A stretch of DNA of 64,000 nt. Origin: Datnioides undecimradiatus. Its lineage: Eukaryota; Chordata; Actinopteri; Lobotiformes; Datnioididae. Positions within the stretch are counted from its first letter, which is position 1. Every line of letters begins with the position of its first letter. This document shows positions 1 to 11,896 of the stretch, piece after piece. Below the pieces are notes generated by a model. It saw only the letters and a program-made list of their open reading frames with translations, was not told the DNA's origin and searched no databases. A program made the translations under genes and the position numbers. The stretch lies in assembly GCA_008933995.1 (NCBI GenBank), contig WARS01000031.1, forward strand, positions 4,937,979-5,001,978. The letters are read 5' to 3'.

Positions 1-741
1 GGCACAGCTAAGTCTGTCACAGCAGAACAGGAGGGATAAGTCTGTGTCTAAATTTAGGTAAGGCTCTCATTCTTATCACTGTATTGATATTACAGCTGAA
101 GAGACAACACCTGACAAGAGTGTGCAAGTTATTTTCTTCCTGAGGGATTTTATGGTTCAGTGTGTGATGAGAGGGTCAAGTCGTTATTCACAGTGCAGTG
201 CAACAAAACATTACTGAGAAATGAAATTAAAGACACATTTGTTTTAAACACAGGAAATAATGTTCATTTTTTGGTAATAAATTGATGGGGAGGTGTCATA
301 CAGAGCATTTAAGTAATATCAGGAATGTCAGGCAGTATACTTGACCTCCGTTAACCTCATCGTAATATGATGAGAAACTAGATAAGTGCCAATGTTTGTC
401 CCCTGTTTATTAGTCTGCTGTCAAGGAAATTAAATACTGCAGGATGAGAAGTCCCTTGCTGCCTGACCAGTCTTGAAGAGAAGCGCCAAACTACAGAGTT
501 GGAGAGTAAATACAGACGCAGCTACACAGTACACACAGATGAAGTTCGACATCTACATGTAGCTTTACACATTGTGAAACTTCTCATCCTCATCCTACTT
601 CATGTCCCAATTGTATTGGCTCCAGCTGTTTAAATCTCCTCATCTTCCCAAAGCTAGCAGGTCATAAAACAACTGTCAACTGATTGAGTATAAAAGCTCT
701 GTTAATCTAGCGTTTGGATGTGTAACCGTGTGGATGGATAC

Positions 742-3700
742 CTTCATTTTCCTGGTTCTCTGGAGGTTCCAGCAGTTTGAGAAACTCTACATTAATGTGA
801 AACTCCACTGCAACAATCAGGGCCACCTTCAGAAGGATCAGCTGCAGCTGCTGAATGCCTATTAGACACATACACAGGCACACACACAACAAACATACAT
901 TAGTGTTTTCATATAAATGCACAACTCTGCTAGACTTTGTGTTTTGTGTTAATTTGTCTTGACACTGTTGAGAACATGTCCTGAACTCAACTACTCTCTT
1001 GTAGGTTTGCTCTTCCTCATGTGTAAGAATAATTCAAATCATTATGTCCTTTATGTTTTTTAAACTTGATTCATTTTTGAGAAATAGCCATATAATATAT
1101 TTATATACATATACATATATTTATGTTCATAGCACACTGGACAAAACAAAAAAGTGTAGATAGATAAAAACATTATGACAGGAAAATTTCTATGTTACAT
1201 CAGCCAGATTACATAAAAGGCATAAAACAAGATATGACACAAGACAAATATATGATAACAAAAACAATCAAAAATAAAGAAAAATAAATGGTGAAACAGA
1301 TCCTATAAATCTTTAACTACTATATAGGAATATGAACTGTATGATTGAAGTATCTGAAGAAACTCTTTACTAAAGGAGAGGATCAGGGTTCAGAAAAGCT
1401 ATTAATATGTCATCATGGAAAAATGAAAAGCAAAAGCCGACACCATGTGTCGTTACTGACGTCAGATACTCACTGATGTGGTCTATGGACCCAGCACAGA
1501 ATTTGCCGTAAAACTTTTTGGCCCCGAGGCCCCTGAGGTCATGAATGGTGTAGGGCCAAAGGTGCAGCACGTTGTTCCTCGAAAATGAGTCCCTCTTTTC
1601 GATCACCACCACTTTGGCACCCATCAGAGCGAGCTCAATGGCTGTCCGCAAGCCACAGGGGCCTCCTCCGATGATGAGGCACTAAATAAGAATGAATGAC
1701 AAATTGTCCTCATTACCCACACAAGGCACAGAGAGGCAAGCGCCATTGTAGTGACGTCTATAATCACAGAAGGTTGAGACTTTTCTAGTAGAGGAGGCTG
1801 AGATGAACCCTACTTGTTTATTAGCATTAGAACATCTAGACGGATCATAAGAGGGAGCAGCACTCTACTGTACCACTGGGGCATTTGAGAGGTTGAGTGT
1901 GTCTCACTCGAGGGCACTTCAGAAGGACAGACACTGACTCTGAGGATCATTCCAGTCTTAGGATGACCTCTCCAAGCCACTCCATGTGTGTATAAAGATT
2001 GTTAGTAAAACATAAGTGAGTTTAAAAGTATCTGAATTTTGTTTTGTGAACATCTCTCATCAACCTACACCATCATTTCAACCGTGGCATATCTGAGGTG
2101 TTATTCATGTATCGGGCTCACCCCCAAAAAATGCATGAAGTCAATTCATTGAGGTTAGAGCATCTGTCTGAGAATGTGCGGCTGAAACATGACATCATCT
2201 TCTTGAATGATAGATGAAAGAAGTGACGCATGTGTGCTGGCAAACAGTATCTTCTTTCCTTCTAAACATGTTAAGTGGCACTGTAGTGTATTGTGCAGAG
2301 AGGAGATGTGCCACTGAATCCAGAACTAAACCACTTCTGAAGGTTTCTCCTGCTGTGCTCAACAAGGTGGAGATTCTCCAGCCTTGATAGCCTCACTGAA
2401 TAAGTGCTGAAAATATGTTTCTTTCACTTTTCCAGAAAAAACATCTATTCATCCATCAGCACAAAGAGCTACAAGAGCTAATCCCACCAGAATGCAGACA
2501 GGGTTTTGCCACATATTTGACCAGGGGGACTAACTTCCTGTCATCCTGTATTTCCACCAGAGGAAAAACACAAAGTGGGGATAGTATGAGGGAGTGGCAT
2601 CAATCCATATCAGCTCTGTGAGATAAATCAGACAGGGTACTGTTTACAGAGCACCCAGTGCAAGCTGGCCAAAATCCCCAAATCCTACCCTAAATGGCTC
2701 TCTGTCCCTGCACCAAAAACAAGATGATTGTTGCTTCAGTCATTCCATATTCTCCCTCCCTGCGTGTGTGGCTGAACTCTGGGGGTTAGTTCCAGGGGAT
2801 GTGGGTGATGAAAAACACAATGTGTCATCATGTGTTGCCTGAGGTTATCAGAATGAGGTAATCTCAGGTGTGAGGTAGACACACAGGTGGTGGAAAAGTT
2901 GCCTGGACATGCTTTTCTTACCTCCTAACAAATGGTGAGTACGTATAGTGGCTATTGACACAGCTAGGGACAAAGATGGAGGGATGCTGTCATATGTGCA
3001 CAGTACAAACTTAGTTTATTCAGATGTACGTTCACAATGTGCACATTTCTATCTAATCTCATGAAACTGTTTCGTATTCGTCTATCAGCCATTAGCAGGA
3101 GCAGGCTGTTGGTTCAAGCCCATTTCCATGTGCTGATTTGTTATTCCAGATACAAGGCTTTTCCTGACAGCATGTATCACATTTGTTGAGTCAGGACACA
3201 CACATTTCCTTTCAGCTTCCCACCTGTGACCTCGCTCTCATCCCTACTGCACCTCACCCTGGTCACATTTAACCACCACCATGTGTATGATTCCTATCCG
3301 ACAGTGGCTAATAGAAGGAAACTAAAGCTGCCACTAACCATTATTTTGTCAATAACGCAATAACCAGGTCTATAAAAGGTCAGAAGACACTCAAATGTCA
3401 ATCACAATACTTCTGAGCCCAAGATGACTTATTATCGCGATTTTATCAAATACCCACAAAAATTAAGTTTACTATTACATTTGACAAATAAAAGCAGAAA
3501 ATATTAACATTTGAGAAGCAATGCTGACAAAACACTGATTAATTGCCAAATCATGTCAACTCTATAGGGCTCACAGTTGAGACTGTCCACAGCAACGGTT
3601 TGGTCTAACCAGCATAGTGAATCTGGGGATCTGCTGGGGGTGACATTTCACATCAAACATCAAATTATGAATTATGAAAATGCTTTTTTTTAACCCCCTA

Positions 3701-6153
3701 AAACTTTATGAGGAACAAATGCACTGTGGTTATGTGTCAGTGTCACCGAGGCCAGCTGTGTCAGGCCATAAAACAAAGATGACATCACATCCTTTAAAGA
3801 CTGCTGCTACAGCGGGAATATGAAGATGAGGTGCTGAGTGATTTCACATCTGTCACTGTTTAAAGAGCTGAGTCGCCATAAAAGCACAAGTTGTCGCCTC
3901 GTGGTTCTCCCAGGGAGAGAAGAAATTAGTAATCAAGTAAAAGCAGACTGTCTGTGCTGTAAGTGATTAAAACAGGTCCCAGCTGCTCTTGTTCTTTACA
4001 TGTGTAGAAATTAATAGGCAACTGATTAAATCTCAGGCTTTTAGACAAAAAAGGCAATCTCATAAACTCACAATGAGTTAGTGTTTCAATAATGAACACA
4101 ATCCACTGTTTGTGCATCTGGTTTACTACTTGGGTACGCAGTACCACTTTTTTATTTTACAATACAAGCCTGTAGGTTGTCAGAATTACAAAATCAACCT
4201 AAAACATTTGGCTCAGAGGTTTAGGAGAGTCACACTTTCGTCAAATGTTGACCTCTTCTCTTAAATATTTTGGTGTTGGCTTAAATCAGGCACAACCTCT
4301 AAAACTGAGCTCACACTGAAGCGTTTAATACACATTTTAACAACAAACTGTGTCTGGCTGCAATCTTTAAGGAAGAGCCTATAAAGAGCAGAGCACACCC
4401 TCAGTGTAACAGAGACCAAATATTCATAGCTGCTGAGTGATGCTGTCTGTTTCTCTGTGCAATAAAAACACTCTTTCAAGCTGGGCGCAGCTGATGCCTG
4501 AAAGGTAATCACACTCCTCCAGGTTTTCCTACTTTCCCTCATCACCTTCACTGCCAAGCACCCCCACCTCCAACGCACAATTTAACATGATAGCTTTGTC
4601 CCCATTGCAGTCATCTTTTCATAACTCAAGAAAAGCTCTTCTATAGCTCTCTTCTTACATCTGTTTATGGAATTTCCCTTTTGTCTGTAATTTGCTCTCT
4701 GAATGTGACTGGCTGTTTTTGTGTTATTTGGATTCAGGGTTAGATGAAACATTGAATGGCTGTCAGGTTGTTTTTCATCTTTGTCTTCATGAAATTTCTG
4801 TTTCACTACCTTATGCGCACATCTGTTTCTTGTTGTGTTTGAGTTATACTGTCTGTGTTTCTAGTTTGTTCTATATCATTTTTACTGTTTCTAGGTCTAG
4901 ATACATCCATGCACAGTGGATGATGATGGTAATGCATTTGTCCAAGAAATAATGTGACACGATGTTTATATTTCTCTGTAGCACCCATCAGAGAGTGAAA
5001 GGATCAGTGCAAAGCAAAGTATATCTCTTTAATTTCCTGTCCTGTACATTGGGAGCTGTTAGTTAGCAGTGAAAGAGTGAGTGTTAATGGAGTTGATGGT
5101 CTGCGTCTTGGCAGGTAGAGTTTAGAGTAATAACCACAACACTGCCTTAGCTATGGCACACCTATGCATGTACTCACTATAATATAATGTATGCTAACAG
5201 GCCAGAGGAGGAACCAAGTACAGATTGTTTAAACACAAAAAAAGGAAGCACGTGACATTAAGTCACAAAGACACTTCCTAAATGATACAATGTCATCTTC
5301 ATATGATATTTTTAGATTTATTACATATAAAGCTATTCATATCAATCATTTCTTTTCATAGAAAAGAAGAAAAAAACTAATTTGACCTTTAAAGAGCCAT
5401 ACATGAAAGCTCATTTTATTTATTTAAGTTGTAATGTTCTACTAACTGATGAGCAAATGAGGTCAGGCTCTGAAAACGTGATGTGTGTGTTGGTGTTTTT
5501 TGTTTTTAAAGACTTCTTGTTGGGCAGTTAAACTAGTATGGTGGTGGAATCTGGAATACACCAACAAGCAGGATGCACAATGCACATGCAATCCATGTGC
5601 ATTTATATGAATCACCTACTATCTCTCATAGCATACTGAAATTAACTTTCATAATAAGCTGAAAACACAATGGCAGATGAAAAGTGGGCAATTAATCTAA
5701 AAATGTATGGTGGTAGTAGTCAGTGATGGGAAATGAATGCAATTTGGAGTTAATGGGCAAAACATGTAAAACACTTTCATTGAAATATATCTTTCTGTCT
5801 GTTCTTCATAAACTCATTACACTGGCAAAAGATTAGTAAACTCTTTTGTGGTATTAAGTACAGCTTTATGAAAACCATATTAATGAATTTACCTTGGTGC
5901 CCACACAGGCCTGGCCTTTCTTGTACTCTTTATGGGACATCCTCTTGTCTAGCTTACTCCATAATGCTTTGGCCTTCCAGGTGGTGACCTTTGCCTTCAG
6001 ACTGCTGTAGAAGGTGCTGCTGTCTGCGGGATCGAGGTCCAGCTGTCTGCAGAGGACGTTGAAGGCCTGGAGGGTCCCCTTACAGGTCGAGGCCTGGACA
6101 AAATTCTCAAATAGCTTCCCCACATTATCCCTTTCCTCTTCTGTCTCTCCCAT
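742..6153 (-). CDS. mical2: mical2, 5' coding part (F-actin monooxygenase), runs off the left edge
   Basis: Coding exons read on the minus strand are 6153-5893 (87 codons), 1681-1474 and 858-742, with consensus acceptors and donors and compatible phases; the next exon is outside the window. The 195 visible codons form the start of the MICAL flavin monooxygenase domain. They include the N-terminal helical segment ([13 protein letters not shown]), the FAD dinucleotide-binding motif GGGPCG near residues 92-97, the [10 protein letters not shown] segment and [27 protein letters not shown] enzymes use FAD and NADPH to oxidise actin methionines and so disassemble filaments. The sequence is closer to MICAL2 than to MICAL1 or MICAL3 by recall, and the usp47-dkk3 neighbourhood agrees with MICAL2. 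The start is the ATG at 6153, eight bases inside an exon that begins at 6161. A teleost paralogue label (a or b) cannot be assigned. Confidence 0.93.
859..1473 (-). other. mical2 intron 3, no gene
   Basis: AT-rich intron between the FAD-motif exon and the next coding exon. I see short A/T runs (around 1081-1130) and a full TGACGTCA octamer at 1457-1464, just inside the 5' end of the intron, but no coding sequence. Confidence 0.6.
1682..5892 (-). other. mical2 intron 2, with one old interspersed repeat
   Basis: 4.2-kb intron with no coding potential beyond chance open frames. It holds a degraded dispersed repeat at about 3315-3565, listed separately. Otherwise it is low-similarity AT-rich sequence. 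Confidence 0.6.
3315..3565 (+). repeat. Degraded teleost interspersed repeat, copy 1
   Basis: The segment carries landmarks of a common fish repeat: TATAAAAGGTCAGAA at about 3371, then TCACAATACTTCTGAGCCCAAGATGAC, then AGAAAATATTAACATTTGAGAAGC and a closing ATTAATTG. A second, more decayed copy lies at about 55585-55770 in vat1l, sharing the ATTAGTGATTATTTTCATTATTGATTAA start and a cACAGTTTCCCAGAGCCC block. The family name is not known to me. Attribution rests on recalled similarity plus the two copies seen here. Confidence 0.5.
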
Positions 6154-9100
6154 CTTCCCGTCTGCAGTAGATGGTTTGGTGTGCTGAGGCTCCTGCTTAC
6201 TTCAGCACTCTCTGCCAGATGTGGCTACACCCTCAGCTCGGCCAGCACCGTCATGCCCAGTCTGAGGAGGCAAGGCACATAAGAGTCTGATGTCATCTCA
6301 TGGCAACGAGTCTCTCTCACAGCTGGCTCTGAGCAACTGGTATTTCCAGATTATATTATTATTATTAGCCTGGACGTGTTTCAGTATTTAAATTAATTGA
6401 AATGGTTTATAGGTTACAAAGTTAAAATACCTTTAATGAAGTTGACAACACAGCTGTGTTTTATCTGCTCTCTGACTCGAGCTTACATTGCTCACTTATC
6501 AAGAGGGATTTCAGTACCAGTCCTCATTATGAGCCAACATGCATTTTGAAACACAGTTAGCTTACACCCACACTGGCGAGATAAAACTCCAAGGAGAGAC
6601 AGGGCTGTGAGACAAATACTGGAGTGTAACACAAAAATGAGCCAGTCTGTCGTCATCATTTATAGAGGAATAATTGTGTGAGCCTATACAAAGGAGCAGT
6701 TTGTGGTTCTAGGTTGGACTTGTTGGATCAACATAAAGGCAAAAAAATGTTGACAGTTTCAAGATTCGGTGATAACGTTTCACAAAAAACAGAAGCGTAC
6801 AAGAGATGTCCACAATGAACAAATAATTAAAATTATAACTTACTAAGACAAGATAAGTGAACTTAACTAAAATTGCAGCATTTGTAGGATGGACTTTTAG
6901 TCGAATCATGAATTGTAGGTAAATATTTTCTAGCATCAAGTTCTCCACACAAGTACAAATGCCTTAAATTATATATAAATGCGATATAATGGATCCAGAG
7001 AATAAACCATATATACACCACATTTACTACATGCTACATTTAGTACCTGCGTATATTTTTTTTTGACATCTGTACATGTTGCTGTCATTTCGACTGTGTT
7101 TAGTGGTTTCATTATAAATGAAATTCAAAGAACTACTGTTTCTGTTAAGCACCTTTTCATTCCTGGAGTACAGAACTGACCATGGATGAGTAGACTGGAA
7201 AAGTATTTGTCTTGTGGTATTTTTCATTCCAGCTGAAAACCAGACAAATGTTTTCAGCAGTAAAAAGAAAGGCCTTCAAACTCACAGAGCACAGATTGAT
7301 TGGCTCAGATTGCATATGCATGTTTAACAGCCCACCATCTACTGATGTATGTGCATGCAGTACACTTACATGCCTTTGTGTGAAAGACACTGTTACTGAA
7401 CACACACGTCAGAACAGAGCCGAACCGACAGAATTAAAAACAATGTAGTTCTCTCCTTCCTCCAATCAACCATCAAAACATTTTGAAAATCATGCTGGGA
7501 AATCTGTACCAAAACCCAACATCAAAGTAAAATGTGGAAATTTTCTGCATTAAGCATGTGAGTGTTCACTTGGGCGGAGACCACAGCTTCTGTGAGTTTT
7601 GGGAGAAGTCTGCCTTTGATATTTTAATGTCCCATGAAGTGGGATGGGCGGGGTTAGAGGAGAGGTCAGGCTGGCTGTGCAGCAACCTAACAAACCCCCG
7701 CAGTAATCGACTATCAGTAGGGTATGTATTGGCCTGTTGGTGCATATTACTTTAATAATCTATTTGTAATATAGGTGTCTAATTGGCTTTCACTTTTCTA
7801 ACACATTTTGTCCTTTGACCAATCAACTGAGATCACTTAATGGTGCCCCCAAGACCTGCCTAGACTCATGACATCATCTGTGAGCTACAATAACAGTCAT
7901 GGTCACACCCAGCCCCAGGGCCAGAAATGTGACCGTGCCATGAAACTGTGCGTACAGAGACTTACATGCCAGCAGATGCAAAAGTTAGTCACATGATTCA
8001 ATGACCATTCAGTCTTGGGTCACAACCTTGTTTTTGACTGTGATTTGAATGTGGTGAGCTTTTGAATGTCATTCCCAAGGCACCAACATTTGTCCATCTG
8101 CTAAAATTAGCATATTAATTTGCACAAGATCCTGTTTGGCTTTGTGTTCACATCCTGTTTTGATGCTGCTGTCATTGTTTTTACATTTCAGAGAGAGATT
8201 CAGGCATAGAAAGGACCGTGGCTCAGCCCAGAGAAATACTGTTCACTCAGGTGACTCCCTCTCTGCTTTCTACACTTTTGTAGCTTCACAAAGCAGCAGG
8301 TCTGTTGGGGGGAACTGTGGACACCCGCAGCCTTTCACAGCAGACATCCAGCTTCAAACGCAGTGAGCTGACATTCCTTTGCCACGTGGCTGGAAGAGCT
8401 CTGAACTGCTCCATCAGCATGAGTCCAACACTCAGCTAGCCCTCTCACTGGCTCCACCAGCCAAGTAGTCAAAGGACCACCTCCATAGACTTTGGGGGAA
8501 TTTACTCTTTGAATGTCAATGAGTGATGAGTGATGGCTGAGACAGGCATGATATTTGATGCAGGTGCTTTAATCTTTCATGCATGGCAGCAGACTGTGAT
8601 AGGTGCGTATTCTACCATGTGGTATTTGGAGTGTTTGGGGCCTACATAATATCTTCTATAGACCTGGTGTGGAGTTCTTTCTTTTAACAGCTTTGTTTAA
8701 AGTAAGTTTGTTTGGGATAGTAAGATGGGAAGATAGTAAAATGGATAACTATGTTAGAAAGGCAAACTTCCATTTTGTTTTCCAGCTGCTGTTTAACCAG
8801 ATCATCTAATAATAATTTTACACTGACATCAGTTTATTCCAAACTTTGGCCAGTGTTCAATAATCTCTCTTGCCTTTGGTGGAAAAGTTCACATAAAGAC
8901 ATGTTGACTGCACTTATGATTTCACGTTTCGGTCCAAGTTAAGTGGTTAAAAAAAGACACAATCATTGGAACCAGCTGTTGTAGGAGTCTGCAAGGACTA
9001 ATGAAAAGGTACCACTTACTGTCTTCATAGCCAAGTCAGTGCTCGACACTCAAACTACATTGTTTCAGACAGAGACCCATGACTTCACCATCTCAGCCTG

Positions 9101-9210
9101 ACAGAATGGAAAGTCACTTGTGGGCAGACAGAACAAACCCACAGAACGGCTGTAAAAATACAACTAATGACAGACGAAGCGGAAAGAATACACATGCACA
9201 TACACTCTCT

Positions 9211-9232
9211 CTCACACACACTCACACACACA

Positions 9233-9283
<51 letters not shown>
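9211..9283. repeat. CA/TG microsatellite
   Basis: Imperfect CA repeat with CT interruptions, becoming a pure (CA)n of 49 bases from 9235 to 9283. It lies in mical2 intron 1. Open frames across it are artefacts of the repeat. Confidence 0.95.
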
Positions 9284-9284
<1 letters not shown>

Positions 9285-11880
9285 ATACATCACAGCTGAG
9301 CCATATAATGCTTAAGAGGATCAGAGCGTTTAATGGTGAGTAAGTCTCCTGTATGTTTAGCAAATGGTCTGATTGAGTGATACAAACTGATGTTTACTGA
9401 GACAATGAAGGGCAGTGATTCATTTGTTCGTACAGTGAGGATTTTGCACAGTGATATCTGTGGTTAGCTATTTTTATCCAAGCTCTTCAATCTCTTGATA
9501 ATTTATGTATCATTTTATTACTATTTATGTCATCACTTTACTGTACACTGAGATGTTGCAGGAAAGAGAAAAGTGTCCAGAAGATGGATCTGTGATAGAG
9601 TGTATGTTAACCAAGCACTGCTGTGTTCTGAGCGACACAATATCGCTATCATTATAGCGAGGGAATGGTAGGTATTTGAAAAATGTACCTGTTACACCTG
9701 GATGGCAAAAAACAGAAAAAATCCCATGCATACTTTTATATATCTACATTCCTGCAAAACACTTACACACACAAATACATATTTTCTTCTGTCTAGTATT
9801 GAGTAAAAAAAATACAAAAAGAACATCAGCTTCTGTTCATGTAAAAATATATAAATTCAAGCCATTTCAATGACCCAATTCTGTTTGGCTTTTTTAAAAA
9901 ATCCTGTTTCGTTTTTCAGTTAAAAAAAACAAACCAAAAATTCTAAACACTGACGTAGTCCACAACATGGATGGCCAGACAAAGAACAATTTCGAGCTGC
10001 ACAGGACAAACCTTGCATTATTCTACATCTCTCCTACTATCAACAAATTACAAACAAAACCAACAATATGTTACTTTTTAATACCCCAACCTCTCTCTAC
10101 TTTAAACTCAACTTTACTCTGTTACCTTACAATAAGCTACAGGACCATGTCACCCAGCACGTCAATGTGGAATGTTACTGTTTTTGAACCCAAGGTCCAT
10201 GGGGATCAATGGCACGGGGGTTCAGGCTTCGAATACACAAACAATACTTGTTGGTAAGATCAATTTATAGTTGGTGTTGGTCTATTCATTGAATTTTTTG
10301 ACAATAAATAACTAAATAATACTGCTATTTGCCATTCCTGTCCCCAGATAATTAATTTAAGACATTCACATGTACGTGATCATGTGTCTGTTAGAGTTCC
10401 CTGCTGTTGTCAGTCCTTTTTAAAAGAAACAGTATACACACTAAACCAAGTGTCAAATCAGTGACGCAATGTCTTCATCTGTTTCTGCGGAGCCCATAGC
10501 TTCAGGCTATCAGAATACAATAGGAAGCTGACAGCACAAGGAAAACATTGGGAGTGCTGGGAAATGCACATACTGTAGCACAGCCAGCCAGCAACAGTAA
10601 TTACAGACTGAACTGAAGAAAACCAGGAAGGAACCCTCTGTAGGACTGATAAGGAGGCAGTGTGCCTCAGAAAACAGTGTACTCGTGGACTTCAGCCCGT
10701 CGGCTCTGCCCTTCACCAGGCCCCAGAGCTCCACAATATTATCTAAGCTCTCTGAAATCTGGCTACGTGTTCAGGCAGCAGTGCCAAAACAAAAGAAGAG
10801 CTGTCATGAGCAAGGTAGAGCCACTGACAGAATGCAGTAAATGTCAGTCACCTTCAGAGGAGAAAACTGTGAATTTACACAAACAGGAGCGGGCTTGTGA
10901 AGCTCCAGGGCTGCTGTCTGCGGGCCTGTCTGGCCCATGAGGTGTGTTCACCACATGGCTCCATTGGAGAATGATTTATCTGGACACAGTGAGCACAGAG
11001 CTATGCCTGCCCAGCTACTGACACAAACAATTCACTTGAACAATCATTCTGACTCCAAGCGCACATTCTCATGTGTTTCAATAAATTAAGCTGACTGAAT
11101 TTGTTATCATTACAGTGATTTTATCCAGTGATCTAAAATAAAGAAAAGTGGCAGAAGAAATCAGATTCACATCACCAGAACATTACAAATTAGTGGACAC
11201 TGATTGTTTTGAGCTTCAAAAATGTACAAAAAACCACAAGACTAACTGCAAACTGGCTGAGATTTAGGGTCAAAGATCATCCATGCATATCACAGGAGAG
11301 GTGCAGTGAAGGTGTAGATAGTAGTATTACTGCCTGGCAGACATAGCAGATCCTGTAAGCCAACAATCAGTAAAGCCAAGCTCGGAATAGACAAGTGTCA
11401 CGTTTCAGAAGAAAACAGCACATGACCTGAAAAGATACAGGGCTAGAGTTGGTAAACAAGAGACCCTGTAAACAAGTTGACCTCGATCAACACAAATGTA
11501 CAAAGTTCAACTCAATAACAGCCAAGTGTTCTGGGTTCACCCGTGTTTAACTGTAGTAGGGCCTCGTAGCAACACAGTGTGAGGATTCTCACAAAACTTT
11601 CAAAAACATAAGAAAGACGTTTTAGTTGTTATACAGAATCACAGTGATGTGGTGAGAAAGAGATGTGATGTTCAGATTTACACTTCACAAAGCCCTGACT
11701 GCTGCAACAAAGTGCGTGAGCTCCCTCAGACACCTCCCATACCAATTCTTCCTGTGGAGTATGGCTGGTTTCCTGTCCAGATCAAAGCAAGGTAGAGAGC
11801 TGCCTCTGTAAAATTCCACCTCTGTGGTTTTTAAAGCATGACAAAGTTATGTTTAAAATGCTTTTCAGTGTGCTCCTGTC

Positions 11881-11896
11881 CCCACCAGATGGAAAG
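11881..11896 (+). promoter_or_regulatory. CTCF-like motif candidate, plus orientation
   Basis: CCCACCAGATGGAAAG agrees with the CCASYAGRKGGC core of the CTCF motif except at its last position. It lies in mical2 intron 1. Motif match only. Confidence 0.25.

Noticed and set aside
1457-1464. TGACGTCA octamer near a mical2 exon
   Set aside because: It is inside an intron 5 kb from the first coding exon with no promoter context, so there is no reason to call it functional.
9085-9363. Open frames across the CA repeat in mical2 intron 1
   Set aside because: His/Thr and Val/Cys runs come from the dinucleotide repeat.
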